This document shows positions 19,692 to 29,332 of a stretch of DNA of 64,000 nucleotides, one piece after another (within the stretch, counting starts at the first letter, position 1; each line of letters begins with the position of its first letter). Source of the DNA: DATKWD01 sp963704815 (GTDB lineage Bacteria > Actinomycetota > Acidimicrobiia > Acidimicrobiales > Salinilacustritrichaceae); the NCBI GenBank assembly GCA_963704815.1, contig CAVPHU010000001.1, forward strand, positions 806,001 through 870,000, written 5' to 3'. The notes under the pieces are model-generated. The model did not search any database and was not told where the DNA came from. It saw nothing but the letters and a program-made list of their open reading frames with translations. Both the position numbers and the translations under genes were made by a program.

Positions 19692-20659
19692 CGTTCCTCA
19701 GCCCGGATCGTCTCTGGCTCCTGGCCCTCGTCGGGCTCGTCGGAATCGGCTACCTGGGGTCGTTGGTGCAACAACGGCGCTACACCGTCCGGTTCACCAA
19801 CGTGAGTCTGCTCGACTCGGTCGCCCCCCGACGTCCGGGCTGGCGCCGCCACATCACCGCACTCGCCTTCCTCGTGGCGCTGGCATCGCTCGTGGTCGCC
19901 TACGCGCAACCGGCCGACGAGGTCGAGGTGCCACGTGAGCGGGCCACGGTGATGCTCGCCATCGACACGTCGCTGTCGATGGAGGCCACTGACGTCGAGG
20001 GCAGCCGCATCGAGGCGGCCAAGTCGGCGGCCATCGAGTTCGTCGACCAGCTTCCACCCAAGATCAACCTGGGGCTCGTGAGCTTCGACGGCATCGCACG
20101 GGTCCGGGTGACCCCCACGACCGATCGCGATGCGGTGCGACGGGTGATCCAGGATCTCGATCTCGGCCAGGCGACGGCGATCGGCGAGGCCATCTACGCC
20201 TCGATCGACGCGTTCCAGGATGCTCCCGGATCCGCTGATCAGCCGCTCGAGGACGAAGAGGACGAGATCCCTCTGCGCATCGTGTTGATGACCGACGGGC
20301 AGACGACGGTGGGCCGGCCCGACCTCGACGGCGCGCAACAGGCCAGCGACCTCGGCATCCAGGTCTCCACGATCGCCTTCGGGACCGACCGTGGTGTGAT
20401 CCAGATCGAGGGCGAACAGGGGCTGACACCGGTGCCGGTCGAGGAGGGATCGCTCCGGGACATCGCCACGATGACCGGGGGCGAATTCTTCCGCGCCGAG
20501 AGTCTGAGCGAGCTCGAGAACGTGTACGCCGACATCGGCTCGGCGGTCGGATTCGAGACCATCGAACAGGAGGTCACCGACCGATTCGTCGGCTTCGGAC
20601 TGGCCCTGATGCTCATCAGCGCTGCCCTCTCGCTCGTGTTCTTCAGCAGAGTTCCGTGA
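19688..20659 (+). CDS. VWA-domain membrane protein (BatA-like)
   Basis: A 323-residue protein with two N-terminal membrane spans (LWLLALVGLVGIGYLGSL and HITALAFLVALASLVVAYA), a periplasmic-side von Willebrand A domain and a C-terminal span (FGLALMLISAALSLVFF). The metal-ion site is complete: AIDTSLSME, the Thr of the DLGQATAIGEAIY region, and LMTDGQTT. BatA-like proteins work with MoxR/DUF58, probably in envelope assembly or stress. Translationally coupled to the DUF58 gene. Confidence 0.88.
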   Translation: MTFLSPDRLWLLALVGLVGIGYLGSLVQQRRYTVRFTNVSLLDSVAPRRPGWRRHITALAFLVALASLVVAYAQPADEVEVPRERATVMLAIDTSLSMEATDVEGSRIEAAKSAAIEFVDQLPPKINLGLVSFDGIARVRVTPTTDRDAVRRVIQDLDLGQATAIGEAIYASIDAFQDAPGSADQPLEDEEDEIPLRIVLMTDGQTTVGRPDLDGAQQASDLGIQVSTIAFGTDRGVIQIEGEQGLTPVPVEEGSLRDIATMTGGEFFRAESLSELENVYADIGSAVGFETIEQEVTDRFVGFGLALMLISAALSLVFFSRVP

Positions 20660-20691
20660 GCCGATGCAGCAACGGTGACCGGGTCCGGGTA

Positions 20692-20724
20692 TAGTGGTCT
20701 CGCCGGCCGCTGTGGCCGGTTTTT
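20692..20724 (+). promoter_or_regulatory. Cold-shock gene promoter element and leader hairpin with T-run
   Basis: TATAGT at 20692-20697 is a good -10 box. Immediately after comes a perfect hairpin CCGGCC (20703-20708), loop GCTGT, GGCCGG (20714-20719), then TTTTT (20720-20724). The hairpin plus T-run looks like an intrinsic terminator for the MoxR operon. It also lies exactly where the cold-shock transcript would begin, so it may act in both roles. Confidence 0.5.
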
Positions 20725-20741
20725 CAATGAACGAGAGACAA

Positions 20742-20942
20742 ATGACAACTGGTACCGTGAAGTTCTTCAACGCTGAGAAGGGCTTCGGCTTCATCTCCCG
20801 CGAGGGTGCAGACGACGTGTTCGTCCACTACTCCAACATCCAGGGCGACGGCTACAAGTCGCTCGACGAGGGCCAGAACGTCGAATTCGACGTTGCCCCT
20901 GGACGCAAGGGCGAAGAAGCCCAGAACGTTCGCGTCATCTGA
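20742..20942 (+). CDS. cspA: Cold-shock protein
   Basis: A 66-residue OB-fold protein starting MTTGTVKFFNAEKGFGFIS at ATG 20742-20744. It carries both RNA-binding motifs, KGFGFI and DVFVHYSNI, and ends EEAQNVRVI. Such proteins melt RNA secondary structure at low temperature or act as general RNA chaperones. An upstream in-frame ATG at 20694 lacks family support. Confidence 0.95.
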   Translation: MTTGTVKFFNAEKGFGFISREGADDVFVHYSNIQGDGYKSLDEGQNVEFDVAPGRKGEEAQNVRVI

Positions 20943-20945
20943 AGC

Positions 20946-21005
20946 GTCAGATGGCCGTCGAAGGCGTCGCCGGCTCCGGCCGGCGGCGCCTTCGTCGCGT
21001 CTGAC
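20946..21005. terminator. Long hairpin between convergent csp and smc
   Basis: Arms AAGGCGTCGCCGG (20961-20973) and CCGGCGGCGCCTT (20980-20992) pair with a single mismatch. Flanking GTCAGA (20946-20951) and TCTGAC (21000-21005) extend the stem. The element sits between the two convergent stop codons and can serve as a bidirectional terminator. Confidence 0.65.
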
Positions 21006-21006
21006 C

Positions 21007-24000
21007 TCAGGCGACGGAGGTCTTCTCGCTCACCGCTCGGCTGCTTCCGCCGGGCTGCATGGTGATGCCGTACAGGCAGTCGGCAGCCTCCATCGTGCGC
21101 TTCTGATGACTGACGATCAGCAGCTGCGCCTCCTGGCGGAACTCGTGGACCAGATCGAGGAATCGGTGGAGGTTCACGTCGTCGAGCGCGGCCTCGACCT
21201 CGTCCATCACGTAGAACGGTGAGGGGCGGCTGCGGAACACGGCGAACAGGAACGCGAGCGCCGTCAACGACCGCTCGCCACCGCTGAGCAACGAGAGCTT
21301 GCGGACGTTCTTGCCCGACGGCTTGGCCTCGACTTCGACGCCGGTCTCGAGCAGCGAGTCGGGGTCGGTGAGCTTGAGCCGCCCCTCTCCGCCCGGGAAG
21401 AGCGTGGCGAACAGCTGCTCGAAGTTCTGGCTGACGTCGGCGTACGCCGCGGCGAAGACGTGGACGATCTCCTCGTCGATGGCGCGGATGACCTTCGCCA
21501 ACTCTCGCCTCGAGCTCTTGACGTCGTCGAGCTGGCCCTGGACGAACTCGTGCCGCTCCTGGAGCGCCTCGTACTCCTCGAGCGCGAGCGGGTTGATGGG
21601 GCCCATCAACCGGAGCTCTCGCTCGAGCTCACGGGCACGCGCCGCGGGGGCCACGCCCTCCTCCAGGTCGGGGCACTCGGCCTCGAGGGCGGCCGCAGGA
21701 TCGACGTCGAGGTCGCGACGCATCGTCTCGACGGTGTTCTCGATCCGAAGCTTCAGCTCGGTCTCCTCGATCTCGGCCCGCCGCAGGCGCTCGCGCACCT
21801 CCTCGAGCTCGTGCTCGGCCTCGGTGCGGGCCCGCCGGTAGCCGTCGAGCGCGGTCGCCTGGGTGCGTTGGACCTCGGTCTGGGCCTGGCGCCGCCGGCG
21901 GAGGCGGCCCAGGGCGTCTTCGAGCAGCACCTCGGCCTCGGCGACCCGGGCGCTGAGCTGATCGAGTGCCGCCAGGCGGGCGTCGAGGCCGACCCGTCGC
22001 GCCGCCGGCCTCGTCGCGAGCCGAACGATTGCCCTCCAGGCGAGCCTCGACCTCGGTCAGGCGTCGCTGCAGGAACTGTCGCCGGTCGTCGAGGCCGGCC
22101 GCGCGCAGTTCGAGATCGGCCCGCACGGTGTTGACGGCCCGATTGCGCTCGTCGAGTTGCTCGCGGGCGCGCTCCATCGCCTTGGCCGAATCGGCCGCGT
22201 CGGCCTCGGCCGCCTGGAGGATCGGCAGGCGATCTTCGAGTTCGGCGATGCGGGTCCGTTCGCTGTCGAGCCGTTCGGTGACCTCGGCCACGTTCCCGCG
22301 CAGCGTGTCGATCTCGGTCGACACGTCTCGGCGGTCGGCCTCGATCCGCTGGAGCGCGTCGCCGGCCGCCGTACGCCCGGCGTCGGCTGCGTCGAGCCGG
22401 GCGGTCACGTCCCGCTCGGTCTCGATCGCCACGGCGAGGAGATCTCGGGCTGTCTTCGAACGCTCGACGGCCACCGCGGCGGTCGACGTGGCATCGTCGG
22501 CACGCTCCTGGGCCTCGGTCGAGGGCTGCGCCCGTGGCGCCCGAGCCGCTCAGTCCGACGCGCCACCCCTCGGCACTGAATCGGTCGCCGCTCGGCGTCA
22601 CGACCACCGCCGCCCGGTGCGACAGGCTGGCGTCGACGGCCGCCTTCCAATCGCCGTCGACCCGGGTGACATGGCCGACGAGGCCGTCGAGGAGTCGGTC
22701 GACGTCGGGACGCGTGGCCCGGACGTGGGGTCGCAGCGGCGTCCCGACGGCGGGCGTGGCTCGTTCGGGCAGTTCGGCGCCGAGCGCGAGGATCGACCCG
22801 CTGACGTCGTCGGACCGCAGCGCATCGATCGCCTGGCGGCCCGACGCCGTGGAATCGACCACGACTGCGGCCAGGGCATCGGCCGCAGCGGCCTCGAACG
22901 CAGCCTCCCACCCGTCGTCGACCTCGACGAGGTCGAGCAGCGTTCCGACGACGCCGGCGACGCCGTTCAGACGGTCGGCGCCGGCCTTCGACCGAGCTTG
23001 CTCGAGGGCGAGTTCGAGGGCGTCGGCGCGGGCGATCCAGCGGTGGGCTTCGGCCTCGGCCTGTCGTCGAGCCTCTTCGGCTGCCTCGGCCGCAGCCGTC
23101 GCGGTTGCGACCGCTGCCTCGGCCTCGGCCTGCGACGTGACCAACGGTGCCTCGGTGGCATCGGCGTCGGCGAGGACGGTCCGCAGGCGCTCGGCTTCGG
23201 CGCCGAGCCGCTCGTCCTTGCCCGTGAGCGCCGTGAGCCGGGATCGGGCTCGCTCGAGTTCTTGTTCGGCTCGCTCGACCCCGTTGCGCAGGGCCCCGAG
23301 TTCGCCGCGGACCTCCGAGGCCTCGCCGGTCGGGGTGGGCGCACCGTCGGCCCACTGCGCCTCGAACGCCTGTCGGGCCTCGTTGAGCGCTGCTTCGCGC
23401 TCGGCGAGCCCTTCGAGGTCGGGGACGAGCGCTGTAGCGCCGTGCTCGGCGGCGGCCAGCTCGGAGGTGAGGCGTGCCGCCTCGGCCTCGAGCGACGCGA
23501 TCACGGCGGCGTCGACGGTCACGCCGCGCTCTCGCTCGACGCCTCGACGACGCTCGGTGAGCACCGCCACCAACCCGCGCGCTCGCTCGCGGAGTCCTTC
23601 GTAGCCTCCGAGCGCGTCGCCGAGGTCGTCGCCGCCGATGGCGGCCAGTTCGGCCTCGGCCTGCATCACCGAGGTGTCGAGCTCGCCGAGTCGCTTGCGC
23701 AGCTCGGTCTCGGCGTCGGTGTGGGTGGTGCGTTCGGCGACGACGCGACCCATGCGCTTCTGGAGCGTGTCGAGCTCGCGTCCGGCGAGGAAGACCCGCA
23801 GGCCGCCGAGTTCGGTGACCAGGGCGCCGTGGCGACGAGCCGCGTCGGCCTGGCGCTCGAGCGGCCGGAGCTGGCGGCGGACCTCACGGAGCAGGTCCTG
23901 GAGCCGGGTGAGGTTGGCCTCGGTGGCGGCGAGGCGGCGCTCGGACTTCTCCTTGCGCTTGCGGTACTTGAGGACCCCGGCCGCTTCCTCGATGATCAGG

Positions 24001-24473
24001 CGCCGCTCCTCGGGGCGGGCATTGAGCACGGCGTCGATCTGGCCCTGACTCACGATGACGTGTTGCTGACGCCCGACGCCGGAATCGGACAGCAGGTCGG
24101 TGATGTCGAGCAGCCGGCACGGCACCCCGTTGATCGCGTACTCGCTGTCGCCGGTGCGGAACAGCGTGCGGCTGATGGTGACCTCGGTGAAGTCGATGGG
24201 GAGCAGCCCCGCCGAGTTGTCGATGGTGAGGGCCACCTCGGCCCGGCCGAGCGCCTGACGCTTCGTCGTCCCGGCGAAGATGACGTCGTCCATCTTCTGA
24301 CTGCGGACCGTCTTGGGCGACTGGGCCCCGAGGACCCAACCGATGGCGTCGACGACGTTGGACTTCCCCGACCCGTTCGGGCCGACGACGACCGTGACGC
24401 CGGGCTCGAAGTCGAGCACGGTCGTCTCGGCGAACGACTTGAACCCCTTGAGGGTGAGTGACTTCAGGAACAC
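21007..24473 (-). CDS. smc: Chromosome segregation protein SMC (two frameshifts)
   Basis: SMC is the condensin ATPase that organises the chromosome with ScpA/ScpB. The N-terminal head has LTLKGFKSFAETTVLDFEPG, Walker A GPNGSGKSNVVDAIGWVLG and VSQGQIDAVLNARPEERR. Long coiled coils follow. The hinge spans roughly NGVAGVVGTLLDLVEVDDGW through the LSHRAAVVVTPSGDRF region. After breaks near 22515 and 21990, the second coil and C-terminal head resume with GPINPLALEEY, KLSLLSGGERSLTALAFLFA (signature) and Walker B FYVMDEVEAALDDVN. About 1155 residues, normal for SMC. Confidence 0.95.
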
Positions 24474-24540
24474 CGATGGCCACCGTAGTTGTGGCGATCA
24501 GGCCGACCGCGCACCCTGCACCGACCCGGTCGGACGGTCG

Positions 24541-25377
24541 TCAGACCTGGCAGTCCGAGCAGAAGTAGAGGTTGCGCCCGGCGAACTTCACCTTGCTGAT
24601 CGTGCCGCGGCAACGGCGACACGCCTCGCCGTCGCGACCGAACGCTTCGAGGTACTCCTGGAACCCGCCCGGACGTCCGTGCAGGTCGAGATACGGGACG
24701 TCGGGAAGGGTCGTGCCCTGGTACTTGATGCCGTCGTGCAGCGTCTCGACCAGCGAGCGGTACAGCCGGCGGATCTCCTGGGTCGACAGGCTGTCGGTGG
24801 TGCGGTCGTAGCGAAGCCCGGCCTGATAGAGGACCTCGTCGGAATACACCGGCCCGAGCCCCACGATGATCGAGTTGTCGGTGAGGAACGTCTTGAGCTT
24901 CATGCTCTGCTTGACGACCATGCGGGCGAAATCGGTCCACGACACCGGCGCATCGACGGCGTCGAGCCCGAGCTCGGCGAGCGCAGGCAGCGCATCGCCG
25001 AGCTCGTCGGCGGGCGTGACGAACACCTGCGACTTCTTCTTGGGGTCGATGAGACGGAGGTCGCCGCCCTGGGTGAACGTGATCGAGACGTGGGTGTGCT
25101 TCTCCCGCTCGTCCTTGGTGGCCACCTTGCGCAGCATGCCCGTCGAACCCACCGACATGACGAGCACGTCGTCGGTGTCCAGGTTGAACACGTAGTAGGG
25201 CCCCTTGCGGTTGAGCGACTTGAGCTTCACCCCCTCGAGCTGCTCGACGAAGTGCTTCTTGTTGGGATGCCGGTCGAGCGCGGCCATCGACGTGACGTCG
25301 ACCGACTTCACCCGCCGGCCGACCACCTCCTTGTCGAGCTGCTTTCGGATCGTTTCGAGTTCGGGGAGCTCAGGCAC
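24541..25377 (-). CDS. mutM: Formamidopyrimidine-DNA glycosylase
   Basis: MutM excises 8-oxoguanine and formamidopyrimidines and nicks the abasic site. From GTG 25375-25377 the protein begins VPELPELETIRKQL; after Met removal Pro2 is the nucleophile and Glu3 the catalytic acid. NRKGPYYVF supplies the conserved Lys. The C-terminal zinc finger is present as CRRC and CSDC. 278 residues. The start overlaps the end of the acp-rnc gene by 8 bases. Confidence 0.93.
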   Translation of the reverse strand: MPELPELETIRKQLDKEVVGRRVKSVDVTSMAALDRHPNKKHFVEQLEGVKLKSLNRKGPYYVFNLDTDDVLVMSVGSTGMLRKVATKDEREKHTHVSITFTQGGDLRLIDPKKKSQVFVTPADELGDALPALAELGLDAVDAPVSWTDFARMVVKQSMKLKTFLTDNSIIVGLGPVYSDEVLYQAGLRYDRTTDSLSTQEIRRLYRSLVETLHDGIKYQGTTLPDVPYLDLHGRPGGFQEYLEAFGRDGEACRRCRGTISKVKFAGRNLYFCSDCQV

Positions 25378-26437
25378 CAGGGGTTCCTTCTTGTGGAGAT
25401 GCTTCGTTGTCTTGTGGAGGTGATTCGATCGGTGGGAGGTCGCGGTCGAGCGACGCGAGCGCCGCCTGCGCGGCCCGCTGCTCGGCTTGCTTCTTCGAGC
25501 GACCGACGCCCTCGCCGAGAGCTTCGCCGTCGATGCGCACCGTGACGGTGAAGACCCGAGCATGATCGGGCCCGGTCGCGTCGGCGACGTAGTCGGGGAC
25601 CGACGACCGTCGCTGCGCGACCAGTTCCTGGAGCCGGCTCTTGTGATCGTGGCCGGCACCGCCGGCCTCGGCCACGGCGTCGACGCGACCGGACAGCAGC
25701 CGCTCGACGAGCTCGACGGCGGGTCGGATGCCACCGTCGACGTACACGGCGCCGATGACCGCCTCGAGCGCGTCGGAGAGGATCGACGGCTTCAGGCGGC
25801 CACCCGACCGCTCTTCACCCTTGCCGAGCAGGAGCCAGTCGCCGAGCCCGATCTCGTCGGCGACCTCGGCGAGGGTCACGGCGTTGACCACGGACTTGCG
25901 CAGATCGGTGAGACCGCCCTCGTCCATGGCGGGGAACCGGGCGAACACCATGTCGGTGACGGCGAGCCCGAGCACCGCGTCGCCGAGGAACTCGAGCCGC
26001 TCGTTGGACGCATTGCCGGGGTGCTCGGCGCACCAGGAGCGATGGGCCAGCGCCGCGCCGAGCGCGCCGGACGAACTCGGCCGGTAGCCGAGTTGCTCGA
26101 CGAGGGGGTCGAGATCGCGTTCGGGCAGGCCGTGGATGCCGGGGCCCGCGTCGAGTCGCGACACGACGTAGTCGACGGCATCGCGCACGCTCTTGAGGTC
26201 TTCGAGGTCCTCGTCGTCGATGCGGAACCCCACGCTGCGCTCGCCCAGCTCCTCTTCGAGGGCCTCGACGAGCTCGATGAGGGCCAACGAATCGGCGTCG
26301 AGGTCGTCGGAGAAGCTGTCGCCCTCCTTGATGGCATCGGGTTCGATCTCGAGGATGTCGGCGAGACGGTCTCGGATCAGTTCGAAGACTTCGTTGCGTT
26401 CCATCGGGGCACCTTCGACATGGGTCTCGGCGGGCAC
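25370..26437 (-). CDS. rnc: Acyl carrier protein-ribonuclease III fusion
   Basis: One uninterrupted 355-residue frame joins two proteins normally encoded separately. Residues about 12-95 are an acyl carrier protein: EVFELIRDRLADILEIEPDAI, then DLDADSLALIELVEALE, with Ser50 as the expected phosphopantetheine site. Residues about 106-270 are RNase III: HRSW, NERLEFLGDAVLGLAV (catalytic Glu149, Asp153), and SDALEAVIGAVYVDGG. Residues about 280-345 are a double-stranded RNA-binding domain (HKSRLQELVAQRR, GRSKKQAEQRAAQAALASL). The linker DAGPGIHGLPERDLDPL has no stop in frame. Start GTG 26435-26437 has AGGAG upstream; ATG 26402-26404 is an alternative. Confidence 0.88.
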   Translation of the reverse strand: MPAETHVEGAPMERNEVFELIRDRLADILEIEPDAIKEGDSFSDDLDADSLALIELVEALEEELGERSVGFRIDDEDLEDLKSVRDAVDYVVSRLDAGPGIHGLPERDLDPLVEQLGYRPSSSGALGAALAHRSWCAEHPGNASNERLEFLGDAVLGLAVTDMVFARFPAMDEGGLTDLRKSVVNAVTLAEVADEIGLGDWLLLGKGEERSGGRLKPSILSDALEAVIGAVYVDGGIRPAVELVERLLSGRVDAVAEAGGAGHDHKSRLQELVAQRRSSVPDYVADATGPDHARVFTVTVRIDGEALGEGVGRSKKQAEQRAAQAALASLDRDLPPIESPPQDNEASPQEGTPGA

Positions 26438-26506
26438 GTTCAGCTCACTCCTGGGTCGGGGTCGACCGATGCTACCGGAACCAGACTTTGTGCGCTTGTG
26501 AACGCC

Positions 26507-27484
26507 TCAGCCGACCGCCGACCGGAGCCGATCGACGATCTGCGCGTCCTGGAGCTCGCGGGTCACCCGGACGGCGTTCACGATGGCCGAGCTGGACGAG
26601 GAACCGTGGCTGATCATGCAGATGCCGTCGACGCCGAGGAGCATCGCCCCACCGGTGCTGTCGGGGTCGACCTGGCTGTAGAGCGGGAGGAGCTGAGGCA
26701 TCAGCACCTCCGACGCCGCCTTTGCCTCCTCGGTGGCGCCGAAGGCCTCGAAGAGGGCGTTGACGAGGGTGCGCATGCCGCCCTCGAGGGTCTTGAGGGC
26801 CACGTTGCCGGTGAAGCCGTCGGTGACGACGACGTCGACCTCGGTCGTCATCAGGTCGCGACCCTCGACGTTGCCGACGAAGGTCCCGACCCCGAGCACC
26901 CCGTCGGCATCGAGGAGGGGGAAGGTCTCCTTGACCAGGGTGTTTCCTTTGCCCGGCTCCTCGCCGATCGACAGGAGCCCGACCCGAGGCGTCTCGATGC
27001 CGAAGCGCTCGGCGGCGAACGTCGCGCCCATCTGAGCGAACTGGAGCAGCCATTCGGGCTGACACTCGGCGTTGGCGCCGGCATCGAGGAGCACCGTGGG
27101 TGTGGAGCCCGGGACGGGAATGGGGGTGGCGATGGCGGGGCGCTTGACCCCTTTGATCCGCCCCATGCGGAGCAACGCCGAGCCCATGGTGGCCCCGGTG
27201 TTCCCTGCGCTGATCATGGCCGACGCTCGGCCGTCCCGCACCGCTTCGGCGGCACGGACGAGCGACGCGTCCTTCATGGTCCGCACGCTGGACGCAGGAT
27301 CGGCGTCCATGGCGATGACCTCGGACGCCTCGATCAGCTCGAGATCTCCGATGCGGTCGCGCAGCTCGGGGCGGCCGACGAGGACGATCTCGACGCCGAG
27401 CTCGGCGACGGCGGCGTGGGCCCCGGCGATGATCTCGTCGGGCACGTGGTCGCCACCCATCGCGTCGATGGCGATCGGGAGCAT
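26507..27484 (-). CDS. plsX: Phosphate acyltransferase PlsX
   Basis: PlsX converts acyl-ACP to acyl-phosphate for phospholipid synthesis. From ATG 27482-27484 the 325-residue protein begins MLPIAIDAMGGDHVPDEII. It contains AMISAGNTGATMGSALL, LLDAGANAECQPEWLLQFA, SIGEEPGKGNTLVKET, and VTDGFTGNVALKTLEG. Placement next to the ACP-RNase III fusion and rpmF is the conserved lipid-ribosome cluster; its acyl-ACP substrate may be carried by the adjacent fusion. Confidence 0.95.
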   Translation of the reverse strand: MLPIAIDAMGGDHVPDEIIAGAHAAVAELGVEIVLVGRPELRDRIGDLELIEASEVIAMDADPASSVRTMKDASLVRAAEAVRDGRASAMISAGNTGATMGSALLRMGRIKGVKRPAIATPIPVPGSTPTVLLDAGANAECQPEWLLQFAQMGATFAAERFGIETPRVGLLSIGEEPGKGNTLVKETFPLLDADGVLGVGTFVGNVEGRDLMTTEVDVVVTDGFTGNVALKTLEGGMRTLVNALFEAFGATEEAKAASEVLMPQLLPLYSQVDPDSTGGAMLLGVDGICMISHGSSSSSAIVNAVRVTRELQDAQIVDRLRSAVG

Positions 27485-27494
27485 GACGGGGCGA

Positions 27495-27674
27495 CTAGTC
27501 GACGTCGATGGCCTGGCGACCGTGGTACCAGCCACACTCGCCACACACGACGTGCGGGAGCTTGGTCGCGCCACAACGCGGGCACAGGCTGCGGCTCGGC
27601 GCCGCCAGCTTCCAGTTGGCCGCCCGCCGGCTGCGGGTCTTGGCCTTGGAGGTCTTTCGCTTGGGAACGGCCAC
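27495..27674 (-). CDS. rpmF: 50S ribosomal protein L32
   Basis: A 59-residue protein from GTG 27672-27674: VAVPKRKTSKAKTRSRRA, then SLCPRCGATKLPHVVCGECG and a final GRQAIDVD. It keeps the four-cysteine zinc site (C+ form). Ten bases upstream of plsX. It is normally preceded by yceD; here two unrelated genes intervene. Confidence 0.95.
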   Translation of the reverse strand: MAVPKRKTSKAKTRSRRAANWKLAAPSRSLCPRCGATKLPHVVCGECGWYHGRQAIDVD

Positions 27675-27779
27675 TCGTCGGTCCTCGTCAGTCAGGTCGC
27701 GGGCGCGGCGGTGCGCCCGAGGGAACCGTTCACGCTAGCCAGCGGCGGGGCCAAGCCCCAAGCCCGACGGCCGTCCCGC

Positions 27780-29192
27780 TCAGTGGTGGCGTGGTCTTCG
27801 GCGGTGGTCGTGGGGTTCGTGGCGGTGCCAGGTGTCGCCCATCGGTGGCCCGGTCCAGTCGGGGTGGTCGGGGTCGGCCGAGTGGAACTTCGGGCGGTGG
27901 TCGACCATGGCGATCCGGGCGAGGCCGGCGTGGACGAGGACGTGGTGAAACCGGCACAACAACACGAGGTTGTCGAGGTCGGTTCGGCCACCGTGTTCCC
28001 ACCAGACGAGGTGGTGGGCATCGCACGCGCGGTGCGGCCGGTCGCAGCCGGGGAAGGCGCAACCGCCGTCGCGGACGGCGAGGGCCCGTCGTTGGGCCCG
28101 GTTGGCGTAGCGGGCGCTGCGGCCGAGATCGAGGTCGTCGACCAGGCAGCCGTCGGGGTCGACGAAGCGCGCGGTCTGGCCGGTGATGGCGTCCGCGAAC
28201 ACGAGACGGAGCCGCTCGGCGTCGGTGGCCCAACGTCGGGCGAGCCGGGCCGGGACGAACGCTCCCCCGGGCAGCTCGAAGCGCGGGGCGACCTCGGTGC
28301 TCTCGTCGATGACCACGAACGCCGGCTCTCGACGGGTCGTCGAACTCGGAGCGGCGGCGCCCCGGCCACACAGGTTCGTGAGGGCTTCGGCTCGCCGGTT
28401 CGACTCGGCCCGCCACGGGAGGGTGTCGTCGGGCTCGACCGGTTCGGCGGCGCGGATCTTCGCCATCTCCTCGTCGAGCAACGCCAGCAACGGGATCCCG
28501 GTCTCACCACAGAGGTCGCCGCGGAGCCGCACGCGCTCGCCCACCGGGCTGGCATGCAAGGTGTCGGTGGTGGCGTCGTCGGGTGCGGGCCCGTCGGGGT
28601 CGACGACCTCGAGCCAATGCTCGACGTCGGCGGCGAGCTGGTCGAGCGGCTTGCGCTTGGCGGCATCCACGAACATCGCCTGGGTGAACACGTCGAACAG
28701 CCGCCGCGTGCGGGGGTTGAGCGCTCGTGCGATGACCCTGGCGGCCTCGATGGGCACGTCGCCGTCGAGCATGGCTGCCTCGAGCATTGGTAGCTCGTCC
28801 AGCGTGTTGGCGAGGGTGGCCCGGCGCCCGGCGTCGCGACGGGTGGTTCCGGTGGCGGCAACCAGCCAGCCCGACATCGACGCGACGCCCACTTCGCGCA
28901 GGTTGCCGACGGTCGCGAACTCACGCAGATCGCGGCTGCAACGTGCTTCGAGCATGGTGCGGACCCGGTCGAGATCACGCAGCACGTCGGCCCGGTCGTC
29001 GGCTCCGACCTCGTCGAGCCGAAGGTGCTCGAGCGCGGCGACGGCGTTGATCGCGTCGGCGATCAACGCACTGCACACCTCGCCCGCGCCGCGAGCCAGG
29101 TCGCACCCGCCGGCGGCTGGGTCGGCCACCCGAGCTCCCGGCTCTTCGATCAACGTCACCCCTCCATTCTGCCGAGGGGGTGTGACACTCAT
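27780..29192 (-). CDS. DUF222 domain protein with C-terminal HNH endonuclease motif
   Basis: About 470 residues. The N-terminal two thirds match the DUF222/13E12-repeat type (ARCSRDLREFATVGN, GWLVAATGTTRRDAGR, EAARVIARALNPRTRRLFD). The C-terminal HNH nuclease fold has CAFPGCDRPHRACDAHH, WWEHGGRTDLDNLVLLC and RFHHVLVH. Such genes are multicopy and recombinogenic in Actinobacteria; their function is unclear. ATG 29190-29192 (MSVTPPRQNG) is chosen, but a GTG about 30 bases downstream could serve. It interrupts the usual yceD-rpmF pair. Confidence 0.85.
   Translation of the reverse strand: MSVTPPRQNGGVTLIEEPGARVADPAAGGCDLARGAGEVCSALIADAINAVAALEHLRLDEVGADDRADVLRDLDRVRTMLEARCSRDLREFATVGNLREVGVASMSGWLVAATGTTRRDAGRRATLANTLDELPMLEAAMLDGDVPIEAARVIARALNPRTRRLFDVFTQAMFVDAAKRKPLDQLAADVEHWLEVVDPDGPAPDDATTDTLHASPVGERVRLRGDLCGETGIPLLALLDEEMAKIRAAEPVEPDDTLPWRAESNRRAEALTNLCGRGAAAPSSTTRREPAFVVIDESTEVAPRFELPGGAFVPARLARRWATDAERLRLVFADAITGQTARFVDPDGCLVDDLDLGRSARYANRAQRRALAVRDGGCAFPGCDRPHRACDAHHLVWWEHGGRTDLDNLVLLCRFHHVLVHAGLARIAMVDHRPKFHSADPDHPDWTGPPMGDTWHRHEPHDHRRRPRHH
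29155..29186. repeat. Imperfect palindrome at the HNH gene start
   Basis: GTCACCCCTC (29155-29164) faces GAGGGGGTGTGAC (29174-29186), an inverted repeat with a small bulge. It spans the first codons of the DUF222-HNH gene, or its operator region if the later GTG start is used. Possible autoregulatory site or nuclease target. Evidence is only the symmetry. Confidence 0.3.
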
Positions 29193-29332
29193 GGCGGGCT
29201 CGGGCGCGCGGCAGGTCTGAGCCACACGCGCTGCCCGCCCGCTCCTGTGACCAACCGGTCGGCATGGGTAGGTTCTGGAGGGCGTCTCGGGAGCGCGGCC
29301 GAGACGACAACGACACGACGGATCGAGTGTTG

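Noticed and set aside
21966..24461. 831-codon open frame on the plus strand opposite smc
   Set aside because: High-GC shadow: its composition is a mirror of the SMC coiled coil and it matches no family. smc on the opposite strand has all motifs.
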